64,000 bases of DNA from Candidozyma auris (taxonomy: Eukaryota; Ascomycota; Pichiomycetes; Serinales; Metschnikowiaceae), in contig NC_072814.1 of NCBI RefSeq assembly GCF_003013715.1, positions 1,860,001-1,924,000 on the forward strand, given 5' to 3'. The notes beneath the pieces are model-generated. The model worked only from the letters and a program-made list of their open reading frames with translations, was not told the DNA's origin and searched no databases. Within the stretch, counting starts at the first letter, position 1, and each line of letters opens with the position of its first letter. Below are positions 9,401-19,000 of this stretch, piece by piece. The position numbers and the translations under genes are program-made.

Positions 9401-12400
9401 CAAGTCATTCAACACCAATGTCTGGTGAGACTCGGCGAGACCTAATTCCCATGGTAAACCAGCGTACTTGATGGAAGTCCACTTAGCTGCACCAGTACCA
9501 CCGTCACCACCAGAGATCAAGATGTTCTCAGAACCAGCCTTGGCAACACCAGCAGCAACAATACCGACACCAACTTCAGAGACCAACTTAACGGAAGTTC
9601 TGGCTCTTGGGTTGGAGCATTTCAAATCGTACAACAATTGCTTCAAGTCCTCGATCGAATAAATATCGTGATGGGGAGGTGGAGAAATCAAACCGACACC
9701 TGGAGTGGAGTGTCTTGTCTTTGCAATAGACTCAGAGACCTTGTGTCCTGGCAACTCACCACCCTCACCAGGCTTAGCACCTTGGGCCATCTTGATTTGC
9801 AACTCATCAGCATCAGCCAAGTAGTAAGATGTGACACCAAATCTACCGGAGGCAATTTGCTTAATAGCAGATCTCATGGTGTCACCGTTGGCATTGACCT
9901 GGGATCTGGCAGCGTCTTCACCACCCTCACCAGTGTTGGATTTACCTCCCAATCTGTTCATAGCAACAGCAAGAGTGGAGTGAGCCTCCATGGAGATAGA
10001 ACCGTAAGACATGGCACCGGTGAAGAAACGACGAACGATCTCAGTCCATGGTTCAACTTGGTCAATTGGAACTGGCTTAGCATTCTCGTAGTCGAAATCC
10101 AAGAGACCTCTCAAGGTACAGTTTTTGATAGCTTCATATTCCTTCTTGCAGTAAGCGTCGTACGCCTTTTCGTTCTTGTTTCTGACAGCATCTTGCATCG
10201 AAGCAATGGCAGCAGGGTCATTGACGTGCTTCTCACCACCATCTCTCCAGTTGTACTCACCAGTTTCTGGCAAAGCCACTGGCTTGATGGTTTCTCTCGA
10301 AGGATAACCTCTCTCATGCAAAGAGAAAGCGTCCTGAGCAATGTATTCAAAGGTAATACCCTTGATTCTAGAAGCAGTACCAGCGAAACAACGGTCGATA
10401 ACGGAGTTATCAATACCAAGAGCTTCAAAAATCTGAGCACCCTTGTAAGAGGCCAATGTGGAAATACCCATCTTGGACATAACCTTTAAAATACCAGCGT
10501 CCACGGCGTACTTGTAGTTCTTGACAATTTGCTCATCAGAGAAGTCCTTCTTCAACAAACCTTCGTTTTTCATTCTGATCAAGGTCTCGATAGCCAAGTA
10601 AGGGTTGATACCGTCAGCACCGTAACCAACCAAGCAACAAGCGTGGTGTACTTCTCTGGCTTCGGCAGTCTCGAGAAGAATAGCAACCTTAGAACGCTGC
10701 TTCTGTCTCACCAAGTGGTGGTGCACAGCACCTGTGGCGATCAAAGCAGAAATTGGAACTCTGTCGAAAGAAGTGGCACGGTCGGACAAGATGATGATTT
10801 TGCGGTCTTCGGCAATTGCCTTAGAAGCATCCTGGCAGATGTCGGAGATCTTATTGATGTACCCTTGGATACCCTCGCTCTTGCTGAAGGTGATGTCGAT
10901 GGTGGTGATAGCCCACTTTGGATACACCTTTTCGATGTTGCGGATAGCATTTAACTCGGCAGTTGACAAGACCGGAGAATTCAACAACATACGGTTACAC
11001 TGGTCTGGTTTCATCTCCAACAAGTTACCTTGAGGACCAACATAGCACTCCAAGGACATAACAAGCTCCTCTCTGATAGGGTCGATTGGTGGATTTGTGA
11101 CCTGAGCGAATAGCTGACGGAAGTATTCGTACAACAATCTGGGCTGTTCGGAAACACATGCCAAAGCAGCATCGTTACCCATAGACCCGAGAGCCTCCTT
11201 GCCCTCAGCCATGGGGGACAAGATGTTGAGGATTTGCTCATGAGAGTAGCCAAATGCAACCAATCTTGGGTCGGTTTGCACGGTGACATCCTTAGTCTCC
11301 TTGATCTGATGGTCCAAGTCGATTTCTCTGGCAACCAATTTGGCTTTCAAATCATCAAGAGTGATCATGTTGGCAGTAACCCAAGATTTGAAGTCGAATC
11401 TAGAGGCAACAGACTGCTTCAACTCACGGTCATCCACCACTCTACCCTCTTTAGTGTCGACAAGCAACATTCTTCCGGGCTGCAAACGGCCCTTCTGCAA
11501 GACCTTCTCTGGTTCAATGTCAATGACACCAACTTCAGAGGCACAGATGATTCTGTCATCGTCGGTAATGTAGTATCTGCAAGGTCTTAAACCGTTTCTG
11601 TCCAAGTTGGCACCACAGTATCTGTCATCGGCGAATGTGAACAAGGCTGGACCATCCCAAGGCTCCATTAAGCATGCAGCCCACTCGTAAAATGCTTTCT
11701 TTTTCATGTCAATATTTTTGTCGTTCTGCCAGGCCTCTGGAATCATGGTCATCACGGCCTCAGGCAAGGAAAGGACGCCGTTGATCACCAACAACTCCAA
11801 GACGTTATCAAATGCAGCCGAGTCGGAACCACCCTCCTCAATGATAGGGTATAGCTTCTCCAACTCCTCACCGAACAATTCGGAAGACATGACACCCTCC
11901 TTAGCTCTCATCCAGTTCTTGTTACCTCTCAAGGTGTTGATTTCACCGTTGTGAGCGGCCATTCGCAACGGCTGAGCCCTGTCCCACGAAGGAAAGGTAT
12001 TAGTGGAGAAACGAGAGTGGACCAAGGCAAAGTGGGCCTCAAATTCAGCATTGGCCAAATCGTAGTAGTATGCGTACACCTGGTTGGGGGCCAATTGACC
12101 CTTGTAGACAATAGTTTTGGCGTTAAGCGAGCAGATGTAGAACCAGTTGTGGAGACCAATGGTGTGGGAGGACTGTTTACGCAAAATGAACAATTTTTTT
12201 TCGAAATCCTTCTTGTATGTTTTTTCAAACTCCTCTGGCAGCACATCGGTGCCGTAGACGTCAGCAAGCACTATGGCCGGCTGCAAAATCAAAGGCTCTC
12301 TTGAAAGCGAGGCAGGCCCCAAGATGGAAGAGTCGTGAGGAACAGCTCTCCAGCCCAAAACACGAAGGCCAAGAGAGGAGGCGATATTTTCAAAGGTGTT

Positions 12401-12793
12401 TCTCGATTTTTCGTACACGGCCTCGTCCTTTTTGAAAAACACATTACCGGTACCGTACTGGCCCAAAGGGGGCAAGTCCACGTCGCAATGGTACTTGAAC
12501 TCTCTTTTCAAGAACTTATGGGGCAATGACGACATCAAGCCGGCACCGTCACCATCTTTTGGGTTCAACTCACCGCCTCGGTGGGTCATGTTACAAAGCA
12601 AGTTCTTAGCATCCGAAACAATCTTGTGAGACGCCAGGCCCTTCAAGTGACAAGTGAAACCTACACCACAGGCGTCTTTTTCCAAGTCAGGGTTGTACAA
12701 GCCCTTGGCCACTGGCAAAGTGGCAGCCCACGATTTGTTTTCAGGCACCTCATCGTACGGGTAGACCTTTGGCGGCAAAAGGTCTGAGTTCAT
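6422..12793 (-). CDS. GLT1: NADH-dependent glutamate synthase (GOGAT)
   Basis: 2123 residues, with an ATG start at 12793 (S. cerevisiae Glt1 is 2145). It converts glutamine plus 2-oxoglutarate to two glutamates with NADH, closing the GS-GOGAT ammonium assimilation cycle. Order of domains: a 41-residue propeptide ending DA, then the class-II amidotransferase with catalytic Cys42 (CGVGFTCHLKG); the central and FMN-binding synthase domains (GGEDAARSQ and GGTGAAKW regions); a Cys-rich 3Fe-4S region (CELNVCPVGIATQ); and the GXGXG beta-helix (GGRVVILGSTGRNFAAGM). A Lys/Glu-rich linker joins a GltD-like C-terminal half carrying the CMDCGVPFC and CPAPCNGACVLG iron-sulphur clusters and two dinucleotide-binding motifs (VGSGPAGLSAADQL, VIGGGDTGNDC). 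No breaks were seen. GATA and CCAAT boxes lie upstream, in line with nitrogen and respiratory control known for this gene in yeast. Confidence 0.98.
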   Translation of the reverse strand: MNSDLLPPKVYPYDEVPENKSWAATLPVAKGLYNPDLEKDACGVGFTCHLKGLASHKIVSDAKNLLCNMTHRGGELNPKDGDGAGLMSSLPHKFLKREFKYHCDVDLPPLGQYGTGNVFFKKDEAVYEKSRNTFENIASSLGLRVLGWRAVPHDSSILGPASLSREPLILQPAIVLADVYGTDVLPEEFEKTYKKDFEKKLFILRKQSSHTIGLHNWFYICSLNAKTIVYKGQLAPNQVYAYYYDLANAEFEAHFALVHSRFSTNTFPSWDRAQPLRMAAHNGEINTLRGNKNWMRAKEGVMSSELFGEELEKLYPIIEEGGSDSAAFDNVLELLVINGVLSLPEAVMTMIPEAWQNDKNIDMKKKAFYEWAACLMEPWDGPALFTFADDRYCGANLDRNGLRPCRYYITDDDRIICASEVGVIDIEPEKVLQKGRLQPGRMLLVDTKEGRVVDDRELKQSVASRFDFKSWVTANMITLDDLKAKLVAREIDLDHQIKETKDVTVQTDPRLVAFGYSHEQILNILSPMAEGKEALGSMGNDAALACVSEQPRLLYEYFRQLFAQVTNPPIDPIREELVMSLECYVGPQGNLLEMKPDQCNRMLLNSPVLSTAELNAIRNIEKVYPKWAITTIDITFSKSEGIQGYINKISDICQDASKAIAEDRKIIILSDRATSFDRVPISALIATGAVHHHLVRQKQRSKVAILLETAEAREVHHACCLVGYGADGINPYLAIETLIRMKNEGLLKKDFSDEQIVKNYKYAVDAGILKVMSKMGISTLASYKGAQIFEALGIDNSVIDRCFAGTASRIKGITFEYIAQDAFSLHERGYPSRETIKPVALPETGEYNWRDGGEKHVNDPAAIASMQDAVRNKNEKAYDAYCKKEYEAIKNCTLRGLLDFDYENAKPVPIDQVEPWTEIVRRFFTGAMSYGSISMEAHSTLAVAMNRLGGKSNTGEGGEDAARSQVNANGDTMRSAIKQIASGRFGVTSYYLADADELQIKMAQGAKPGEGGELPGHKVSESIAKTRHSTPGVGLISPPPHHDIYSIEDLKQLLYDLKCSNPRARTSVKLVSEVGVGIVAAGVAKAGSENILISGGDGGTGAAKWTSIKYAGLPWELGLAESHQTLVLNDLRGRVILQTDGQIKTGRDIAIACLLGAEEWGFATTPLIAMGCIFMRRCELNVCPVGIATQDPELRKKFQGTPEHVINFFYYMAQELRQYMAKLGFRTINEMVGHTEVLKVRDDLRNTKNANIDLLPILTPAHTIRPGVDTYCVRKQDHRLHVRIDNKLIDESEVTLEKGLPVTIDCNVVNTDRSLGTTLSYRVSKKFGEQGLPHDTIHVNVKGSAGQSFGAFLAPGITLELEGDANDYIGKGLSGGRIIVYPPVGSKFKAEDQIIAGNTAFFGATSGTAFIRGVAAERFAVRNSGATIVAEGTGDHGCEYMSGGRVVILGSTGRNFAAGMCGGIAYVLDMAQDFNQKVNAQTVELSSVTEPSEIAFLRGLIEDHRHYTGSEVAAQILNDFNRVLSRFVKVLPHDYKKVLEKEKQKKEEAKKKELNNFLKNIKEDPECDATNGEAAKIKQGHIHRAGAVAAKAGSNEPKVLDLEDTITNPETEKKAVQQLDKLRGFMKYKRRNEKYRDAKTRTKDWNEMTSRLTKEELKYETARCMDCGVPFCTSDTGCPISNVIPKWNELVFKDRWYDALQRLMMTNNFPEFTGRICPAPCNGACVLGINEDPVNIKSVECAIIDHAFEQGWIKPTPPTHRTGMTVAIVGSGPAGLSAADQLNKAGHKVTVYERADRPGGLLMYGIPNMKLDKRLVKRRTDLLAAEGIEFVCNTTVGDDITVEELQSSNDAVIFAVGSTIPRDLSIPGRDLKNIDFAMKLLHSNTKALLENSLEKIRKQITGKHVIVIGGGDTGNDCLGTSTRHGAKSVTNFELLPTPPDARPKDNPWPQWPRVFRVDYGHSEVAAHYGKDPREYSILSKEFVGDDEGNVKGIKTVRVEWKRSDSGAWQMAEVPGSEEFFAADIVLLSMGFLGPETDKLQVSKTKRGTISTADPSGYKVSGQENLFAAGDCRRGQSLVVWGIQEGRQCAREVDNYLMGSTRLPGNGSVEQRNFKLLEEFAEKV

Positions 12794-13023
12794 AAATTAC
12801 TTGGTGAAGAGTAAAAGGAAGAAAGAGAAGGAGAAAAAGTGAAAAAAAACATTCAAGATCAAGCATGTTATAAACGTGCGGATGGGGAAGCGCCCATGGT
12901 CGCGCAGAACCGAGCAGCAGGCGAGAAAGTCACTTCGGTAGGCCTTGTTTGAGGATGAGAGAAGGGCAGAAGAGGGCAGAATGGCAGGATGGCGTGGGGT
13001 TGTGTGCAGGGCGGCGGTAAAGA

Positions 13024-13034
13024 TGGCTGCGAAA
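13024..13034 (+). promoter_or_regulatory. Recurrent motif TGGYTGCRAAA, copy 3
   Basis: TGGCTGCGAAA, 231 bp upstream of the GLT1 start codon, just before a CCAAT box. Confidence 0.5.
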
Positions 13035-13038
13035 TCGG

Positions 13039-13043
13039 CCAAT
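13039..13043 (+). promoter_or_regulatory. CCAAT box upstream of GLT1
   Basis: CCAAT is the core bound by the Hap2/3/5 complex, which activates GLT1-type genes in yeast. It is a single short match, so support is modest. Confidence 0.3.
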
Positions 13044-13072
13044 CGTTGGCAGCGGTTTTGTCACCCCCCAGC

Positions 13073-13078
13073 GATAAG
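13073..13078 (+). promoter_or_regulatory. GATAAG box, GLT1 promoter
   Basis: GATAAG, 280 bp upstream of the GLT1 ATG. It is the consensus for Gln3/Gat1-type nitrogen regulators, and a second site in the other orientation lies at 13338-13343. Confidence 0.4.
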
Positions 13079-13337
13079 AGCGAGGCAACAATTAGGGCTT
13101 CCAGAAAAAAAAGTGGAAATTATTACAAAGATGGAATTCAAGGAAGATTTGAATCAGGCCCTCTGTTTCCTCAGGCAATTTCAAGCTCTGCGGTGCTAAA
13201 GTTTAAACGGCCCGGGGGTTTTCGTCTCCCCACCGATTGTTTTTCTCGCCCAATGCGATTCCACCGATAACGCTCTGATAATCGCTTCCAGGTCCCCCGC
13301 GGATAGTGCAAAGTGCGCACAAAGCGCTGGGGGGACT

Positions 13338-13343
13338 CTTATC
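13338..13343 (-). promoter_or_regulatory. Second GATAAG box, GLT1 promoter
   Basis: CTTATC on the plus strand, i.e. GATAAG on the GLT1 strand. Paired GATA sites are the usual arrangement for nitrogen catabolite control. Confidence 0.35.
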
Positions 13344-13947
13344 TCTGGAGATAGCCAAACTAGACGAAGCGAAGCAGGTGACCCTTGTGCTACAAATCAC
13401 GGGGACTCGTATAGTTTTAGTTAGCGGATTTCCAGCATCTTCTTTCAGATACCTTTTGTTTCTTCCTATTTTTCCCTCTTCTCTATAACCTTCTTTCCTT
13501 TTCATGTCTTCACGTGTGCTCCTTCTTCAGCCGTTCCCCCGGCCGCCTTCACATGTGCAATCGCCGAACACCCGCCAATAAGCTCTGGGGTATTTGCTCA
13601 TGGCGATGGATGTCGTAATCCTCGGCAATATCAGCCCGCCGGGTGAAGCAGGAACAGGAAAGTGTCGGGCAGATCCAGTTTCACTTGAGATCTCTGGTGT
13701 AGACAGGCTCTGAGCGAGTGTTCAGGTACCGCTCAGTAGTAAAAGCTCTAGGTTGGAAAAGCAGTAGGGGGAGCTATATGTAGAGCTAAGACATAGGCGG
13801 TAGCAAGGATACTGCTTAAGATGTAAGTGTGTCCTAGCAATTACCCTTTAAGACAACTGGAGGATGGTGCCTCTGGTAACGCATGTCGGTGTTAGTGGTA
13901 TTTGGAAATGGTACAATTGTGGGGATCTGAAGATGTTGTATGTGATT

Positions 13948-13958
13948 TTTCGCAGCCA
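13948..13958 (-). promoter_or_regulatory. Recurrent motif TGGYTGCRAAA, copy 4
   Basis: TGGCTGCGAAA on the minus strand, in the middle of the GLT1/RRP43 divergent region. Confidence 0.4.
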
Positions 13959-14655
13959 TTTCTTTCAGCAGAGGAGACGGTGGAGGAGGGAACAAGTACC
14001 CTGTAGCGATGTTTAAAAGGACTTAGTTGAAGTAGTTTATCAGTTAGTTGGTGATAGTGGGATTTGGTGGGTCATTGGTGGCGTTCAGGTACTTCGGCGT
14101 GTGCTGATGAGGTTGCACTTGGTATGTACCCATATAGTACATGGATATCGGAGGTTCACGGTCATCTTCTGAGCTGCTTTGCTTGGGCTTAGATCACACT
14201 ACGCTCCGAGAATATCATACTTTAAGCACGCCATTCTCGTCTTGTGGTTTTAATGCTGACTTATGCTAGAAATTCTACATTGATTTCTGGAATTAACATT
14301 TTTTTGTCAATTTCTCGACTCTTACGCAAAATAGATTATAGTTAAAAAAATTTCAAGAAAAGCTTCCATTGTAAAAGCCACCTGAATTTTCACTCTTCAC
14401 TATGCACAATGGTTGCCCACCAAGACTTTGAAGAACATGTCACCTATTTTCGTTGTATCATCTTGTTCATTTCCATGAAGCGTCTCACACACCCTGTAAA
14501 TTTGACCTGCGGAGAGCAAAATGACGAAATTTTTTACTTTAAGTCCATCTTACAGAAACAAGAAGGGACATTGAGGGCTATTTGGTTCGCTGGACAGAAA
14601 ACGAGAGTAATTCATCTCCATGAATTATCCTCCATGCGTATTTATAGTGTCCACT

Positions 14656-14666
14656 TTTCGCAGCCA
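14656..14666 (-). promoter_or_regulatory. Recurrent motif TGGYTGCRAAA, copy 5
   Basis: TGGCTGCGAAA on the minus strand, 247 bp upstream of the RRP43 ATG. Confidence 0.5.
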
Positions 14667-14839
14667 ATACAGCTTGAAAGTGAGGGTGATTGACTCCACC
14701 TTAAAGGGCGGCATCACCGACAAATCAGGTCAAACAAGATAGAATTGGATTGAGAATCACTTTTGCTGCAGTTCTAAAACGTCTGTTCCTCAAATACATA
14801 AAACTTTTACAAAATATGGTCGTCCACTAGGGCATCACT

Positions 14840-14845
14840 CACGTG
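14840..14845 (+). promoter_or_regulatory. CACGTG (Cbf1-type) box upstream of RRP43
   Basis: TCACGTGAT, 68 bp upstream of the RRP43 ATG. It is a full match to the Cbf1/bHLH consensus, and the same 9-mer stands before BPH1. Confidence 0.45.
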
Positions 14846-14912
14846 ATCTCTTCGCTACTTACTTCATCACGGTTTACCATTGCACCAGCAAAACTCATTG
14901 CATCTAACTTCA

Positions 14913-15974
14913 ATGGCCATAGAACAGAAAGTTGTCTTTCCACCTGCTGTTCTAGCTAGGATTTCGCCCGAGCTCACGCTTCAGCGCCATTTGGCACAAG
15001 GACTCAGACCATGTCTTCGTGAATTCACAGAATTTCGTGAGACTGTGGTCAGCGAGGGGAGTATGGCCGATGTGGGCACCGACGCTGTGGTGGGCTCGTC
15101 TGTGATTAAACAAGGAGCCTGTCATGCATTTTGCGGTATAACCTTGGGAGTCAGTGAAGTGAACAGCGCAGAGGACGAATTTGCTCCTCCTGAGCCTGAA
15201 AGTTCAAAATACACCTCGGTTTATCCCATAGTGGAGGTGGCCAGAGGAAGACAAGGGGCTCCTAGCGACGAGGAACAAATCCTTTCACAGAAGTTGTACA
15301 ACTACATATATCATCTGCGCCTTCTCCCGCAGGCCTCACTCGATATAACTCCGGGATATCAGATTAAGGATGAGGCTACTGGGGACGTTAGCATATTATA
15401 CACGGACGACAAGGACTTGTCCGAAGAAGAGCTCCTGACACTCTCCTCATCCATCAATATTAGCAAAAAACAGTATAGATTTGTCTTATATGCCCACATC
15501 AAGGTCTTCTCCAGAGACGGTCCATTATTCGACCTTGTGAGCCGTGCTCTTATAACCGCCTTGAAGGACGTCACTCTCCCTCGTATCTATTTGGCAGACT
15601 CTGGAGTTGACCCAAATGTCAAAGTTCCTGTGAGATCTAGAGGACACTTCGGTCACTTAAACCAAGCGTCTGGCAACATCTATATCGACACAAACAAAGA
15701 CCTTGCGCAACCGGTACGATTGAACACTCGGGAGCTTGGCTTATCATCTAGTTTTGGTATCATCGAGCTTGATGATACTGCGGGTCAGAGTGCAATTTTA
15801 GCAGACCTTGAAGGTGAAGCAGAGGAGGCATGCTGTGAAACAAAAGTCAACATCATCGCATCAAAGAATAACTTAAAACACGTTAGTGTATCTGGCGGTG
15901 GGGCTAACGTCACCCTCGATGCATTGAAAAAGATCATCTCACTTTCTCGCGAAAGAGCAGAGAAGCTACTTTAA
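14913..15974 (+). CDS. RRP43: Rrp43, RNase PH-like subunit of the RNA exosome
   Basis: 353 residues from the ATG at 14913. The frame is open 11 codons further upstream but only from a TTG, so the ATG is preferred. The N-terminus FPPAVLARISPELTLQRHL followed by RPCLREFTEFR matches the start of fungal Rrp43 closely, as do the middle segment SVYPIVEVARGR and the C-terminal VSGGGANVTL box with LSRERAEKLL. The protein is one of six RNase PH-type subunits that form the exosome ring, used in 3'-end processing of rRNA, snoRNA and mRNA decay in nucleus and cytoplasm; yeast ring subunits are catalytically inactive. Length is somewhat below the S. cerevisiae protein (394), mainly from shorter acidic loops. 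Its 3' end converges with UBP12, 47 bp apart. Confidence 0.95.
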   Translation: MAIEQKVVFPPAVLARISPELTLQRHLAQGLRPCLREFTEFRETVVSEGSMADVGTDAVVGSSVIKQGACHAFCGITLGVSEVNSAEDEFAPPEPESSKYTSVYPIVEVARGRQGAPSDEEQILSQKLYNYIYHLRLLPQASLDITPGYQIKDEATGDVSILYTDDKDLSEEELLTLSSSINISKKQYRFVLYAHIKVFSRDGPLFDLVSRALITALKDVTLPRIYLADSGVDPNVKVPVRSRGHFGHLNQASGNIYIDTNKDLAQPVRLNTRELGLSSSFGIIELDDTAGQSAILADLEGEAEEACCETKVNIIASKNNLKHVSVSGGGANVTLDALKKIISLSRERAEKLL

Positions 15975-16021
15975 ACCCATTTTTTACTAATCTATTACTT
16001 GCGTTTTATTTCGCAAGGTAA

Positions 16022-19000
16022 CTATGGCGCTCCTGGGAAATCCTTGGTTGGTGATTCCACATCGCCTGTGGGACTTGCAACATTGGAAACCGATGAAGAG
16101 TAATCATGATTAATGTGCACCGAACGAGGCAGGTCGACACCCTTAGAAAGCAACCTCTGCTTTCTCAGTATTTCGTAATCCGCATTGGGCTGTTCGATCG
16201 AAGTAGGTCTCTCCTTCTTGACGATTGTTGGGTTGTCTTCGTAAAGGTCATCTTCACTTGAAGAGGATGAGAGTGGAGCAGCGTCCTGAGATTCATTGCA
16301 ATTCTGTTGTGCTGCGGTTGCGGCTCTTTGTCTGTCAGCTTCAGCTTTAGCTTCCGCTTGTTGCAATACTTCATCTCGCGCTTGATCATAAAGTTGCACT
16401 TGCTGCCGCACAGCAAGCACCTGACGTCTCAAATGCTCAAGTTTCAGTTCAAAGGACTGACGACCTTCGTTCAATAAGTGTTCGACAGATCGACCTCCTG
16501 CAAAAGCAGACGATTTTCTCTTTTTATAGAATAGAAGATATGCGGCGCCCTTGACAGCCTCTCTGGGATCATTCACTTCGTTAACTCCGCTGTCATTAAA
16601 ATAGTACCACTTTTGGTCCCTAAAATTCTTAGCGTAGGCCGTGTAGTGACCTCCTCCAAGCCCTCCATAGTGATTGTCGACAGCGACCAAATCGTAGATG
16701 AGTGGCTCCTCGCTTTCTGCTTGAACATAATTGCTCATGTCTAAACCCTCGATAGGGAAGTCCACCACCATGTTGATCTTGTCACTGAATGCTCTGGCGG
16801 AGGAAAATCTTTTCAAATGAATGGTGAGAATATCACCTGTTGACCATATCTGTATGGTTTTGGTTGCACGTTTGTGATCCTTACAACGAGGGCAGTACCA
16901 CAAGTCCTGCTCACCCAAAACTTCGGGAGTGCTGAAGTTACTCAAGCAGTCATAAAGTGAGACTGTTGATTTTTGTTGCAACGCTAATTTGCGTTTGTTA
17001 TTTTCCAATACTGGATTGGGGATGCTCGTTATATCTTCCCAAGCTTGTTGTTCACGATCCTTGAAAAACTGTTTGAAGATCAGCAGGTCCCATTCACATA
17101 CAAGCGTCGTTTTGCTATCGACAAGGACTGGCTTGGGTTCCTTAATTTTCATCAGTTCGGCTTCAGGATTTTCGTAAGCTGGAGGACTCGATATCTCACT
17201 TCCCGCCTCATGACCAGTTTCGCTAGGAGGTACGGCGGGAGGGGCATGCCGCTCAATGGTATCACTAGCGAGTAGCAGTTGTAATTCGCAATAATTAGAG
17301 CCACTCTCGTCATCATCCAGCTCTTTGACTTCGCCCTTTTGCTCAGAATCAGTTCTGATTGGCGTAAGAGATCTCCGATCAGAGTCCTGCGCGACAAGTT
17401 CGATTTCTCCATCGGCGGCCTCTATAACATCACTCTTTTGGACCTCAGCGGCGTATGCTGGGTAATGATAGTATTTACGCTTCAACTCAGGAAGCTTTGT
17501 GGCTAGTAAGGGCAATTTTAAGAAGGATGGGCGGCCTTGAGGAACGTAGATGGGACGTTTTGAGGTATCGTTTTCTTCCAAAAGCATCAGCTGGTATCTG
17601 GGCCGTAAGCCTTGCTGATATCTTCGTGGCCCACGCGTGGGTACATGACGCGAGCCATCCTCCTCATAGTACTTGATCGTGAATCCGTAGTCTGCGCCGA
17701 CCTCTGGATGTGACATCGATATATCCGAGTCATAACCATCATCATTTTCAGGTTCAGTCTCAGCTTCAACCATATCAGCGTCCACGGCTAGCTTTTCATC
17801 CCGAAGTAAAGGGAAACTCTCTGCGGTAAAACGGGAGCCTGTCAGACTACCCTTCAATTCCATATACTTGGCTTCTATGTCTGCATTGCTGAGAATCTTC
17901 ACAGTTTGCTCGAGCTTTCGTCTGATAGTCCCAAAGCTATAGACATCTCTGTTCTTGTTCAAAGTCACGAATAGAGGTATTCCAAATGGTTCAGCGACAT
18001 CGTATGAGGCATCTTCATCTTGCACAGTATTGAGAACGGGTAGTATCACGTCATTCTCAGGATCATGAGGGATGATATAGGCGACTATGATATCGTTATC
18101 AGAGATGAGCTCGTTGATGGGGTAGAATTTTGAGGCTGCGCTATTCTCTTGAAAATCCCTGTAAAAATAATTTGAGAAGAGTTCAAACAAGAAAAGATCT
18201 TTCGAAGGTACGTTTAAGAAGCTGCTCAAGTAGCCGATCAAGTCCTCAAAGTTTGACGACTTGTTGAGTTCAACCTCTAGCTTGGATATGGGCTTCCTCC
18301 CAGAGGAGCGATCCGGAGAAAGATCAACAATGATGAGTTCGTGAAACCATTTCTTATTGACAGGTAAGGGAAGAGTCAAATCATTAAAGGGATCAAACGT
18401 CATCGACTCTTTATTGCACAGAGGACAGACGAGCGTGGATTGGTACATTCCCGTGAACAAGTCCACAATAACTGAATCATTCCTCTTCTTGTATTGATCC
18501 CAGCAAGTGATGGCCAACTGCTTTATAGCCTCTGGATTATTGACATCCTCGTCTTTGAGCTCGGGCTTTTCGCAGTAAGGCTTCTGGTGAATTCTATTAA
18601 GGTCTTCATGAAGTGCATCCAAAAGCCAGCTGACAAATTCTTGTGAGTCTTGTTGCTGAAAGCCATGAAAGATGGAAGAGTGGCGACCAACCGTGTACTT
18701 AAACTCTCTAGGGGTCACAGCAGAATGGCTTGCCGAGCCATAAAGCTTGTGCAACAACGATGAGAAGGCCACGGCTACGTCGCCTTTATATCCCAAGGGA
18801 TTACTGGTATTGAGCTCCTTCTGATACAAGTCGAAAAAAAAATAGTAATTGAGCTCTGGAATGTGAGTGAGACATTGCAATGCTGAGTTCATGTAGCAGG
18901 TGTTACCCAAATTGGAGAGCCCACAGCGGCCGCCAGAACTAGTGATGGTGTTGTAATCGAGCACCTCCATATGACTCTCCAAGTAGACATCCACCAAGAA

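Larger units (their letters stand above)
12794..14912. other. Divergent intergenic region GLT1 / RRP43
   Basis: 2.1 kb between two divergent genes. It holds likely GATA-factor sites (13073, 13338), a CCAAT box (13039) and a CACGTG (13511). There are three copies of the recurrent motif (13024, 13948, 14656) and a second CACGTG just before RRP43. A 94-codon ATG frame at 14409-14693 has no features that make it convincing. I recognise no RNA gene. Confidence 0.5.

Noticed and set aside
14409..14693. 94-codon ATG frame upstream of RRP43
   Set aside because: No recognisable domain, unremarkable composition, and it lies in a promoter region; the length is within chance for this GC content.
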